Origin: Candidatus Nomurabacteria bacterium
GTDB lineage: Bacteria; Patescibacteriota; Minisyncoccia; Phycocordibacterales; UBA9973
Direction of reading: 5' to 3'
Assembly: GCA_943356455.1 (NCBI GenBank)
Contig: CALRFB010000014.1
Span: forward strand, 1,822-15,693
DNA length: 13,872 nucleotides
Position 1 is the stretch's first letter; the number at the start of each line of letters is the position of its first letter. The notes under the pieces are model-generated. The model did not search any database and was not told the DNA's origin. It was given only the letters and a program-made list of their open reading frames with translations. This document shows, one piece after another, positions 1 to 7,155 of this stretch. The translations under genes were made by a program, and so were the position numbers.

Positions 1-1
1 G

Positions 2-460
2 TCTACGTTTTCATATGAAATTTTTCTTCGCCTCGCCGTTGCCATGCTTTTGGGTTTAGCGATTGGCACCGAACGTATTTATGCACACAAGGCAGCCGGC
101 ATGCGAACGTATGCAATGGTTGCAATGGGCTCAGCACTCTTTGTAGCTATTTCCCAAATCGTTACTGCAATGTACTCATCGGGAGGAAGCTTTGATCCGA
201 CTCGTATAGCTAGTCAGATAGTTGTCGGTATTGGTTTCTTGGCATCTGGTCTCATTATATTTAAAAACGACAAGCTTGTTGGTATTACAACAGCAAGCGG
301 TATTTGGGTTTGTGCCGGTATCGGCATGGCGTCAGGTTTTGGTCTCTACGGACTTGCTATTATGGCAACCATTATTACTCTTTTTGTATTCATCGTCATC
401 TGGGTAATTGAGCAACGATTTAAGCATATATTTGGGCAAGACGACGAAAGCCAAAAATAG
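2..460 (+). CDS. MgtC/SapB-type membrane protein, 5' end outside the window
   Basis: The reading frame is open from the first complete codon at position 2, so the true start lies upstream; the first in-frame ATG (44) falls inside the first membrane helix and is unlikely to be the start. The visible 152 residues show MgtC-family signatures: a helix leading into GTERIYAHKAAGMRTYA, then a hydrophobic helix, then DPTRIASQIVVGIGFLASG, then GITTASGIWVCAGIGMASG and a long final helix. I count about five membrane segments. The protein stops shortly after the last helix with a charged tail (IEQRFKHIFGQDDESQK), so it lacks the C-terminal soluble domain of longer MgtC proteins. MgtC-family proteins are inner-membrane proteins linked to low-magnesium survival and ATP synthase modulation in some bacteria; the function here is unknown. 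The family call is firm, the substrate is not. It ends in TAG, 23 nt before the next gene. Confidence 0.85.
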   Translation, partial: STFSYEIFLRLAVAMLLGLAIGTERIYAHKAAGMRTYAMVAMGSALFVAISQIVTAMYSSGGSFDPTRIASQIVVGIGFLASGLIIFKNDKLVGITTASGIWVCAGIGMASGFGLYGLAIMATIITLFVFIVIWVIEQRFKHIFGQDDESQK

Positions 461-467
461 CATTTTG

Positions 468-476
468 TGCTATAGT
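468..476 (+). promoter_or_regulatory. extended -10 promoter, peptidase gene
   Basis: TGCTATAGT is an extended -10 element (TGn plus TATAGT at 471-476). Its last base is 7 nt before the ATG at 484, so transcription would begin at or next to the start codon, giving a leaderless mRNA. No convincing -35 box is seen 17 nt upstream. The call rests on sequence alone but matches the same arrangement before five other genes in this window. Confidence 0.55.
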
Positions 477-483
477 TTTGCTC

Positions 484-2313
484 ATGAAATCTAAACCTGC
501 GTCCACCAAGGCTTCGATTGACGCATTACTACATTCACTAAATACAACTTACGTAAAGCTTCATAAAAAATATGAGGATCTTTTTTGGGTCTCGTACATG
601 GGTGACCACAGCCATGATGTAGCTCTCAACAAAGCACTTTCGGCAAGAGATGCATTCAAGTCAGATCGTAAAGCAATAGATCAGATTAGTGAATATATAA
701 AAAAAGCTTCTCCTAAACAAAAAGAAAGACTGAACCATTGGCAGCTGTTCTTTAGTAAATACCAAATGCCAGAAAAGGTCCTGGCAATAAAAGCAGAAAT
801 TGATAGCCTTGAATCAACTATTCAAAAGGCTCGAGCGAATCAGAAGGAAGGATACATTGACCCTAGCTCAAAGAAATTTGTCGCGGCCTCAAACACTAAG
901 ATGCGTTTAATGCAAGTCAATAATCCTGATGAAAAAGTACGCAAGGCTTGCTTTGATGCACTTGAACAACTAGCTCCAAAATACGTTGAAGAGTTCATAC
1001 GTCTTGTAAATCTGAAAAACCGCCTTGCGCAGGAGCTTGGATATACCGATTTTTACGCGTACAAACTCGAGAATGAAGAAGGAATGCAAACAGAAGATTT
1101 GTTTGCTATTTTTGAAACTATTTATGCGAAAACAAAATTTGCTTTCAAAAATATTCGAGCTGCTGAAAAGAAAATACCGGGACTACGAAAGCCCTGGAAT
1201 TTCTTTTTTATAATGAGCGGTGATTTTACACAGGAGGAAGAACCATATTTCCAATTTGAAGAAGCTCTCATGCGGTGGGGTCGTTCTTTCTCTGCACTCG
1301 GTATCGACTATCAGCAAGGTATATTACAATTGGATTTATTGGAGCGAAAAGGCAAATACAACAATGGCTTTTGTCATTGGCCAGATATTCGCTATATGCA
1401 CGACGGTGCCCCAATGCCAGGATCTTCAAACTTCACATGCAATGTTTCCTTGGGTCAGGTAATGGCTGGAAACGATGGCATGCACACCCTTTTTCACGAA
1501 GGCGGTCATGCAGCACATCTGTTAAATGTCACGATGTCAGACGCGTGCGTAGCTACTGAATATCCACCCCAATCAACTGCTTGGGCAGAAACGCAAAGCA
1601 TGTTTCTCGATACATTGTATTCGAGTATTGAATGGAAGGTGCGCTACGCAAGAAATTCTGAAGGGCAATCGTATCCGTTTGACTTATTTAAGCGAAAAGT
1701 GGAAAAATTACACCTCATTGCTCCAATTGGTTTAAACAGTATTATTTCTGTTTGTGATTTCGAGCGCCAGATATATAGCACCAAAAAACTCACTTCGGAA
1801 AAAGTCATAACTATTGCAAAACAAACATATAAAAAATATTATGATCGAAGTGTAGATTCTTTGCGGTTGCTCGATATACCCCATATATATGAGTGGGAAA
1901 GTTCTTGCTCCTATCATGGGTACGCACTCGCCACACTTGCTTTGTCGCAGTGGAGAAAATATTTCTACAAAAAATACGGTTATATCGTCGACAATAGGCA
2001 TGTAGGCAAAGAAATGAAAAAAGTTTGGATGCTAGGTTCTACAAAATCATTTCCTGAATTTGTTAAAATCGCAACTGGAAAAAAGTTGTCCCCCTATGCT
2101 TACCTTGAGAGTGCAACAGCACCTAGTGACAAAAAAATATCTCGGGCCAAGAAAATCATTGAACGTCAATCAAAAGTTAAAGACTATACTGGTCCGGTTA
2201 GTATCAATGCTACTATCAAGATGGTACACGGCAAAGAAACCATAGCCGACAACCGAAAAAGTTTTGAAGATATGGCCTCCAAGTATAAAATGTGGTTAAC
2301 CAAGCAAAAGTAA
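484..2313 (+). CDS. M3-family zinc metallopeptidase (oligoendopeptidase F-like)
   Basis: This 609-residue protein carries the thermolysin-like zinc site of M3 peptidases: HEGGH at residues 338-342 supplies two His ligands and the catalytic Glu. The third ligand is probably the Glu in WAETQS (about residue 369), at the spacing expected for M3 enzymes. The N-terminal half is helical and charged, as in the family, and the C-terminal half contains the helical cap (YHGYALATLALSQW). No signal peptide or membrane helix is evident, so it is probably cytoplasmic and degrades short peptides. Length matches M3 oligoendopeptidases (about 600). I chose ATG 484 over an in-frame TTG at 478 because the TATAGT box overlaps the region just before 478 and no ribosome-binding site supports TTG. 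alaS follows after 22 nt without a clear promoter of its own, so the two may be co-transcribed. The exact substrate range cannot be read from sequence. Confidence 0.88.
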   Translation: MKSKPASTKASIDALLHSLNTTYVKLHKKYEDLFWVSYMGDHSHDVALNKALSARDAFKSDRKAIDQISEYIKKASPKQKERLNHWQLFFSKYQMPEKVLAIKAEIDSLESTIQKARANQKEGYIDPSSKKFVAASNTKMRLMQVNNPDEKVRKACFDALEQLAPKYVEEFIRLVNLKNRLAQELGYTDFYAYKLENEEGMQTEDLFAIFETIYAKTKFAFKNIRAAEKKIPGLRKPWNFFFIMSGDFTQEEEPYFQFEEALMRWGRSFSALGIDYQQGILQLDLLERKGKYNNGFCHWPDIRYMHDGAPMPGSSNFTCNVSLGQVMAGNDGMHTLFHEGGHAAHLLNVTMSDACVATEYPPQSTAWAETQSMFLDTLYSSIEWKVRYARNSEGQSYPFDLFKRKVEKLHLIAPIGLNSIISVCDFERQIYSTKKLTSEKVITIAKQTYKKYYDRSVDSLRLLDIPHIYEWESSCSYHGYALATLALSQWRKYFYKKYGYIVDNRHVGKEMKKVWMLGSTKSFPEFVKIATGKKLSPYAYLESATAPSDKKISRAKKIIERQSKVKDYTGPVSINATIKMVHGKETIADNRKSFEDMASKYKMWLTKQK

Positions 2314-2335
2314 TCATCCATCCCAATTACACTAT

Positions 2336-4132
2336 ATGCAATCATCAGAAATTAGAAAAAGATTCCTCGCATTTTTTGAAAAAAGAGGACACGCTATTGT
2401 GCCGTCAGCATCGCTCGTACCTGCCAACGATCCGTCGGTACTTTTCAACACGGCTGGGATGCAACCACTCGTGCCGTATCTACTCGGTCAAGCTCACCCG
2501 GCAGGAAAAAGAATTACTGATATACAAAAATGCGTCCGCACAGGCGACCTCGAAGATGTCGGTGACAATCGCCATTTATCTTTTTTTGAAATGATGGGAA
2601 ATTGGTCTCTCGGCGACTATTTCAAAGAAGATGCAATTCGATGGAGTTATGAATTTCTAACAAACGGCGATGATAAAGCCGATGGAGACAAAGGTCTCGG
2701 CCTCGATGTGGGCCGGTTATATTTCACCTGTTTTGAAGGCGACGAAAATGCACCCCGAGATGAAGAAACTGCTGCTATATGGACGTCACTTGGTGTACCG
2801 GAACATCGAATATATTTTCTGAGCGCAGAAGACAATTGGTGGAGCCCAGGAGACAATGGTCCATGTGGACCGGATTCTGAAATGTTTTATGATGTGACAG
2901 GTGTACTCGGTGACTTATCCAAAGATGATTTTATTAGTGCAGTTAAACGTGAAGACATAATTGAAATCTGGAATGACGTTTTTATGGAATATGAAAAACG
3001 CGAAGGCAAAGTTGTCGGCAAACTGGCAAGCAAAAATGTCGATACTGGTGCAGGTCTCGAGCGCATGACTGCCGTCATGCAAGGCAAAACAACAGCGTAT
3101 GATACGGATATTTTTGAAAATATTTTTGCTGTTATTAATTCTTCTATACAAAGCCCACATTCTGCAGATGTCGCAACTGAATCAAGTGAAGTACGTCGTG
3201 CCAAAAGAATAGTTGCTGACCATATTCGCACGGCGGTATTTATGATTGCTGACGGTGTTATTCCGGCAAATACTGACAGAGGCTATGTCGTAAGAAGGCT
3301 TATCCGTCGTGCCGTACGCTTTTCTAATGTGTTGGGTATGGACCGTACCTCGCTCGCCAGTATTGCCAGTGCAGTAATAGAAAAATGTGGACCATTGTAT
3401 GAAAATCTCTTTTCGGAAAGCTCACATATTCAAACAGAACTGGAAAACGAGGCAGAAAAATTTCGCCACACACTTGAAAGCGGATTGAAAGAATTCGAGA
3501 AAGGACTTGATCCGTTTATTTTGTTTACCACATATGGATTCCCGATTGAGTTGACAGAGGAACTGGCCCAAGAAAAAGGCCAAACTATTGACCGTGTAGT
3601 ATTTGATGAAAAAATGCGCGAGCACCAAAAACTTTCACAAACTGCTTCGGCCGGCATGTTCAAGGGTGGACTAGCAAATACAAATGAAGCCACAATAAAA
3701 TTACATACTGCTCACCACTTACTTTTGGCTGCACTGCAACAAGTATTAGGGAAAAATGTTAAGCAACGGGGAAGTAATATTACCGAAGAGCGTCTCAGGA
3801 TCGATTTTTCTTTTGAACGTAAATTGACTGACGGAGAGAAACAACAAGTTGAGAAAATAGTAAACGACGCTATCACTGCAGATTACCGTGTCATACGATG
3901 CGAAATGCCAAGAGAGGAAGCCGAAAAAATCGGTGCAGAAATGGAATTTGGTGCAAAATACGCAGATGTAGTTTCCGTATACTTAATTGAAGACGCAACA
4001 GGTAGCCATATATCGAAAGAATTTTGTGGCGGGCCTCATGTCGAGCACACCGGTGTTCTCGGTCATTTTAAAATTACTAAAGAAGAAGCGAGTTCACAGG
4101 GCGTACGGAGAATTAAAGCAGTACTCGAATAA
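2336..4132 (+). CDS. alaS: alanine--tRNA ligase, short form
   Basis: The protein attaches alanine to tRNA-Ala in the cytoplasm. The class II catalytic core runs from the start (EIRKRFLAFFEKRGH) through FNTAGMQPLVPYL and FFEMMGNWSLGDYF, followed by the helical tRNA-recognition region, including DRGYVVRRLIRRAVRF and LFTTYGFPIELTEEL. The editing site is present: HTAHH at residues 457-461 and CGGPH at 564-568 form the HxxxH/CxxxH zinc site. Two parts of the usual 870-residue enzyme are absent. The beta-barrel subdomain before HTAHH is gone, since FDEKMREHQ runs almost straight into the editing His residues, and the protein ends at GVRRIKAVLE, so the DHHA1-type C-terminal domain is missing. The frame is clean and the key residues remain, so this is a compact enzyme rather than a decayed gene. 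The ATG at 2336 gives the standard N-terminus; no Shine-Dalgarno sequence precedes it. Short AlaRS forms are, to my knowledge, usual in CPR bacteria. Confidence 0.95.
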   Translation: MQSSEIRKRFLAFFEKRGHAIVPSASLVPANDPSVLFNTAGMQPLVPYLLGQAHPAGKRITDIQKCVRTGDLEDVGDNRHLSFFEMMGNWSLGDYFKEDAIRWSYEFLTNGDDKADGDKGLGLDVGRLYFTCFEGDENAPRDEETAAIWTSLGVPEHRIYFLSAEDNWWSPGDNGPCGPDSEMFYDVTGVLGDLSKDDFISAVKREDIIEIWNDVFMEYEKREGKVVGKLASKNVDTGAGLERMTAVMQGKTTAYDTDIFENIFAVINSSIQSPHSADVATESSEVRRAKRIVADHIRTAVFMIADGVIPANTDRGYVVRRLIRRAVRFSNVLGMDRTSLASIASAVIEKCGPLYENLFSESSHIQTELENEAEKFRHTLESGLKEFEKGLDPFILFTTYGFPIELTEELAQEKGQTIDRVVFDEKMREHQKLSQTASAGMFKGGLANTNEATIKLHTAHHLLLAALQQVLGKNVKQRGSNITEERLRIDFSFERKLTDGEKQQVEKIVNDAITADYRVIRCEMPREEAEKIGAEMEFGAKYADVVSVYLIEDATGSHISKEFCGGPHVEHTGVLGHFKITKEEASSQGVRRIKAVLE

Positions 4133-4177
4133 ATACATTTTTATTTCCCCCAACTCGTACACACATTAAACTTGTCA

Positions 4178-4188
4178 TATAGTATACT
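4178..4188 (+). promoter_or_regulatory. -10 box before the actin-fold gene
   Basis: Two overlapping -10-like hexamers, TATAGT (4178-4183) and TATACT (4183-4188), lie before the ATG at 4198. From TATACT the gap to the start codon is 9 nt, so the transcript would have almost no leader. No good -35 match at normal spacing. The 65-nt gap after alaS has no terminator hairpin. Confidence 0.55.
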
Positions 4189-4197
4189 TTCTTAGTA

Positions 4198-5367
4198 ATG
4201 TCTCTCATTGCACGAAAGAAAAAAGCACCTGCGGTGCGTAAAAGTCTTATCCTTCATATCGGCTCAGATCGTGTGACTGGCACGCTTGCTGTTTTTTCAT
4301 CATACGAACGACCACACATTGTCGCTATTTCTGAAAAAGAAGTTCACCTCTCGGGACTAGAAGACGAACAAACATTTATGTCGCTATTTCGTAAAGCAGC
4401 AGTAGTGATTACGGAAAAACTTTCGCAAAGCGGTCACTTTGTCCCCGAACATGTATATGTATCCCTAGAATCACCATGGTTTACTGGTCAAACACGCACA
4501 GTCTACTATTCAAAAAAAGAGCAATTTGTATTTAGTCAAAATTTTGCACACGACCTCATCGATCGTGATTTTAATGATTACAAAGAGCAAGCTGAACAAG
4601 CATTTGGTGAACCTCTGCAGACCCTCGACAAGTCAGTCATTATAACCAAGCTGAATGGGTACGCAATAGGTGAGCCATACGGCAAACGTGTGCGAGAAGT
4701 CGCTATTTCCTACTACGCCAGCTTGATGCCCAAATTCTTTGTCGATAGTTTATGTAGTGATCTTGAACGAATTATTCGGGGTAAAATTCGTTTTTTTTCG
4801 ACACCTGCTGCATTATCTGGCGCAATATACATGACACTTGAACATTATAAAAAACTACTTGTTGTTTCTATCGGTGGCGAAGTTACGGAACTGCTGTATT
4901 TAGAAAATGGTATTTTGGTAAATACAGGAAGTTTTCCTTCGGGGCGCAATTTCCTCGTTCGAACTCTTGGTAATGAGCTCAAACAAAATCCACTAGAAAT
5001 TTTCTCCCTCCTCAATATGTGTAGTGCTGGTCATGCTCACGAAAATGTAATAAAAAAAGTCGACCAGATCGTGGAAATCGTAGAAAAAAGCTGGCGTAAA
5101 GCATTACGAAAGGGAATTCACGATAGCATCGGTTTGGTTTCAGAGTCGATGCCCGTCATGACTATTGGTTCACCTGACACATTGTCGTGGTTTAAAAAAA
5201 TGGTTGAGAATGAACACTTTATCAGTACCCGTGACGAGGCAACTCTGTCGGCCAAAGAGTGGAGCGGCATTATTGCGTCAGATTTCTTTATGAAAGAAAC
5301 TGCGTCCTCGACTATTCCACCACTTGTACTCGCAGATTGTCTGTACATTTACGGTATTGATGTATAA
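4198..5367 (+). CDS. actin-fold (PilM/FtsA-like) protein with altered phosphate motifs
   Basis: This 389-residue soluble protein has the layout of the FtsA/PilM branch of the actin-like ATPase superfamily. A phosphate-1-like strand is at residues 17-29 (LILHIGSDRVTGT), a phosphate-2-like strand at about 220-231 (LLVVSIGGEVTEL), followed by an ENG turn and a FPSGRNFLVRTLGNEL segment like the 'GG..it..ia' stretch of FtsA and PilM. An adenosine-motif-like VMTIGSPDTLSWF lies near residue 320. The Asp normally found before IG is His20 in the first motif and Ser224 in the second, so nucleotide hydrolysis is doubtful. It has a basic N-terminus (ARKKKAPAVRK) and no membrane helix. The next gene begins 11 nt downstream and encodes a single-pass membrane protein, which parallels the pilM-pilN arrangement. 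I infer a cytoplasmic partner for that membrane protein. Assignment to pili, division or another envelope process is not shown by the sequence. Confidence 0.65.
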   Translation: MSLIARKKKAPAVRKSLILHIGSDRVTGTLAVFSSYERPHIVAISEKEVHLSGLEDEQTFMSLFRKAAVVITEKLSQSGHFVPEHVYVSLESPWFTGQTRTVYYSKKEQFVFSQNFAHDLIDRDFNDYKEQAEQAFGEPLQTLDKSVIITKLNGYAIGEPYGKRVREVAISYYASLMPKFFVDSLCSDLERIIRGKIRFFSTPAALSGAIYMTLEHYKKLLVVSIGGEVTELLYLENGILVNTGSFPSGRNFLVRTLGNELKQNPLEIFSLLNMCSAGHAHENVIKKVDQIVEIVEKSWRKALRKGIHDSIGLVSESMPVMTIGSPDTLSWFKKMVENEHFISTRDEATLSAKEWSGIIASDFFMKETASSTIPPLVLADCLYIYGIDV

Positions 5368-5368
5368 T
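5361..5368 (+). promoter_or_regulatory. -10 box overlapping the upstream stop codon
   Basis: A consensus TATAAT at 5363-5368, preceded directly by TG, overlaps the TAA stop (5365-5367) of the actin-fold gene. The gap to ATG 5379 is 10 nt, again predicting a leaderless or near-leaderless transcript. A TTGTCT at 5337-5342 could be a -35 box, but the spacer would be a poor 20 nt. Confidence 0.55.
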
Positions 5369-5378
5369 AGTTAGTACT

Positions 5379-6653
5379 ATGGCGAAGAATTTTTTAAATG
5401 ATATACGACCAGCAAATCGCGACGAGCGACGTAGCCGTGTCGATGACGAACCTTTGGAAGTTTCAAACCGACCAGTGCAGCTTCCACCGCGGTTCCGCGA
5501 AAAAAGTTTTCAACCAATGCCCGAGCGCCGTTCTCGCAAAATCCTCTGGACAATAGTTGTACTTGTAATAATCGGTGCGATTATAGCCTTAGCTTCATTT
5601 TTTTCTAATGCAAAAGTTACCATTACTCAAAAATCTGAAGATATTTCACTCGAAAATAGTCCATTTGTTGCCACAATCAACGGCGATGATAAAACTCTGT
5701 CTTTTAAACTTGTAAAACTAACTGGTAGCGCTGAAAAAGTTGTAACGGGAGGTATGCCAACCACCATTAGTTCCAAAGCCACTGGGCGTGTAATTTTATA
5801 CAATAATTTCAGTTCTGCTCCACAGAAACTCGATATTGAAACACGTCTTGCGACGTCGGACGGTAAAATATATAAAACAGACAATGCTCTCACCATACCA
5901 GGTACTAAAACTGAGAATGGCAAAGTTATTCCTGGTTCAATAGAGGTCGGCGTTCATGCCGATCAACCAGGTCCGACTTACAATATTGGTCTTTCCGATT
6001 TTACTATTTTTGGCTTCAAAGGCTCTCCGAAATATACAAAGTTCTATGGACGATCCAAGACTCAGATAACAGGCGGAGCATCTGGTCCAGGCATTGCTCT
6101 TTCTGAGGCAGACGCAAAGATAGCTCACGAAGCCGCACTCACAACTCTCAAAGAAAAACTCATTGCTCAAGCTACTGCAAGTCTTCCCGATTCTGCCATC
6201 ATGCTTCCGGGCTCTTATGTTATTCGTGAAGATCTAGATTCTGGGCAAGTAGTTGGTGATAAGAATATGTACACAGTAAAAGGAGCTTTATATGGGGTAT
6301 TGTTTGATGAACATGAACTTGCACAGAAAATAGCTTCTGTTGCTATAAGTCAGTACGATGGAGGCGAAATAAACATACCTGAGCTCAAAACATTTACCGT
6401 AGATATCAAGAATAAAGACGCCATTACAGATACGACCTCTACAGTTTCATTGGGAATTTCAGGTAAAGGGAATGCTCTTTGGGTGGTTCCTAAAGAAAAG
6501 GTCATAGCTAAACTTCTTGGTTCAAAAAAGAGAGACTTGGGAGTAAATTTGTCCGAATTTCCAAGTGTTAAAAAAGCTACAGTTTCCATTATGCCATCAT
6601 GGAGCATGACTCTACCTGAAAAGCCAAATTCAATTAAAGTTCTAATTGACTAA
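5379..6653 (+). CDS. single-pass membrane protein with baseplate J/gp47-like region
   Basis: The 424-residue protein has three parts. Residues 1-53 form an Arg-rich, probably cytoplasmic tail beginning MAKNFLNDIRPANRDERR. Residues 54-75 form one membrane helix (ILWTIVVLVIIGAIIALASF). The rest is a beta-rich extracytoplasmic domain. Within it, residues about 126-240 (ATGRVILYNN, TRLATSDGKIYKT, EVGVHADQPGPTYNIG, FTIFGFKGSPKY) resemble the proteins annotated as baseplate J/gp47-like in CPR genomes; I recognise this from memory, not from a search. The tail, helix and outer domain layout resembles PilN, whose cytoplasmic tail binds PilM, and the gene directly follows the PilM/FtsA-like gene. I infer that the two proteins form a membrane complex. 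There is no catalytic motif, and nothing shows a phage or secretion-machine origin. Codon and base use match the neighbours. Confidence 0.6.
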   Translation: MAKNFLNDIRPANRDERRSRVDDEPLEVSNRPVQLPPRFREKSFQPMPERRSRKILWTIVVLVIIGAIIALASFFSNAKVTITQKSEDISLENSPFVATINGDDKTLSFKLVKLTGSAEKVVTGGMPTTISSKATGRVILYNNFSSAPQKLDIETRLATSDGKIYKTDNALTIPGTKTENGKVIPGSIEVGVHADQPGPTYNIGLSDFTIFGFKGSPKYTKFYGRSKTQITGGASGPGIALSEADAKIAHEAALTTLKEKLIAQATASLPDSAIMLPGSYVIREDLDSGQVVGDKNMYTVKGALYGVLFDEHELAQKIASVAISQYDGGEINIPELKTFTVDIKNKDAITDTTSTVSLGISGKGNALWVVPKEKVIAKLLGSKKRDLGVNLSEFPSVKKATVSIMPSWSMTLPEKPNSIKVLID

Positions 6654-6674
6654 TATCAAAAAAACCTATACAAT
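6646..6674 (+). promoter_or_regulatory. infA promoter (TTGACT-N17-TACAAT)
   Basis: TTGACT (6646-6651) and TACAAT (6669-6674) are separated by exactly 17 nt, an excellent sigma-70-type match. The -35 box overlaps the stop of the upstream gene. The -10 box ends 11 nt before the infA ATG, so the leader would be only a few nucleotides long. Confidence 0.75.
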
Positions 6675-6685
6675 AGCGAGTATTA

Positions 6686-6907
6686 ATGGAGGAACAGAAA
6701 GCACAACAAAATGATAAGGTTCTGGGTGTCGTTACTGAGGCTTTGCCAAATACGATGTTCAGAGTTCTCATGCCAGAGGGACATGAACTTATCGCTTATC
6801 TCGCAGGTAAAATGCGAATGCATAGGATTAAAGTGCTTGTCGGGGACAAAGTCGAGGTCCTCATAGATCCATACGGAGGAAAAGGGCGAATCACCAGGCG
6901 AATGTAG
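6686..6907 (+). CDS. infA: translation initiation factor IF-1
   Basis: The 73-residue protein matches IF-1 along its whole length: [19 protein letters not shown], then [23 protein letters not shown], then [17 protein letters not shown]. It is a single S1-type OB fold that binds the A site of the 30S subunit during initiation with IF-2 and IF-3. Length equals the family norm (about 72). The start is set by the near-leaderless promoter ending 11 nt upstream. In many bacteria infA sits directly before rpmJ in the spc/alpha region; here it keeps that position, but 132 nt of structured DNA and a probable new promoter separate the two genes. secY, adk and map are not between or next to them. Confidence 0.97.
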   Translation: MEEQKAQQNDKVLGVVTEALPNTMFRVLMPEGHELIAYLAGKMRMHRIKVLVGDKVEVLIDPYGGKGRITRRM

Positions 6908-6936
6908 GACTAAAAGTCCGAATTCACCGACTGGGC

Positions 6937-6965
6937 TTGCGTTATTTAGGTATTCTTGATACTAT
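6937..6965 (+). promoter_or_regulatory. possible promoter of the rpmJ-rpsI cluster
   Basis: TTGCGT (6937-6942), a 17-nt spacer and TACTAT (6960-6965) preceded by TGA form a moderate extended -10 promoter match. Transcription would begin near 6972, leaving a leader of about 68 nt before rpmJ, unlike the leaderless genes around it. The inverted repeat TGCGTTA/TAACGCA (6938-6944, 6970-6976) overlaps the -35 box and the predicted start, as an operator might. Confidence 0.4.
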
Positions 6966-6976
6966 AGCGTAACGCA
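6938..6976 (+). repeat. inverted repeat overlapping the cluster promoter
   Basis: TGCGTTA (6938-6944) and TAACGCA (6970-6976) are perfect 7-bp inverted repeats with 25 nt between them. A smaller inner pairing, GTAT/ATAC (6950-6953 with 6959-6962), could stack inside. There is no T-run directly after it, so it does not look like a terminator for infA. It may be an operator or an RNA structure; the sequence does not decide. Confidence 0.5.
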
Positions 6977-6992
6977 TTAGTGGGGTGCTTTT

Positions 6993-7014
6993 TATATCGT
7001 TATTAAACGATATA
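6993..7014 (+). promoter_or_regulatory. leader hairpin upstream of rpmJ
   Basis: TATATCGTT (6993-7001) pairs with AACGATATA (7006-7014) around an ATTA tetraloop, a perfect 9-bp stem, preceded by a run of five T. It ends 25 nt before the rpmJ start. Its position in the presumed leader of an S4-encoding cluster makes a feedback element possible, but no known r-protein leader fold is recognised. Confidence 0.45.
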
Positions 7015-7039
7015 TAGGCTCAATACTCGCGTTTTTTAT

Positions 7040-7150
7040 ATGAAAGTAAAAGCATCGGTTAAGAAAATATGTGCAAAGTGCAAGATCGTCCGTCGCAAGG
7101 GACATCTTCGTGTTATTTGCACAAATCCGAAGCATAAACAAAAACAATAA
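7040..7150 (+). CDS. rpmJ: 50S ribosomal protein L36
   Basis: A 36-residue protein, [20 protein letters not shown] followed by [16 protein letters not shown], is L36. The zinc-binding set is intact: Cys11, Cys14, Cys27 and His32, i.e. the zinc-containing (C+) form. L36 sits on the 50S subunit near the L7/L12 stalk base. It is the first gene of the cluster and rpsM begins 5 nt after its TAA. The start is preceded by a T-rich run (GTTTTTTAT) and no Shine-Dalgarno sequence. Confidence 0.96.
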   Translation: MKVKASVKKICAKCKIVRRKGHLRVICTNPKHKQKQ

Positions 7151-7155
7151 TTCTC

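Noticed and set aside
478..483. TTG at 478 as start of the M3 peptidase
   Set aside because: It adds only two residues, has no ribosome-binding site and lies 1 nt after the -10 box; ATG 484 fits the leaderless spacing.
2336..4132. AlaRS as a pseudogene or truncated fragment
   Set aside because: The frame is clean, all catalytic and editing motifs are present, and the end falls at a domain boundary.
5379..6653. Prophage or contractile injection system, from the baseplate J-like similarity
   Set aside because: No tail, sheath, spike or other phage genes lie nearby, and the protein has a membrane anchor beside an actin-fold gene.
6907..6919. Hairpin GGACT-AAA-AGTCC just after infA as a terminator
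   Set aside because: The stem is only 5 bp and no T-run follows.
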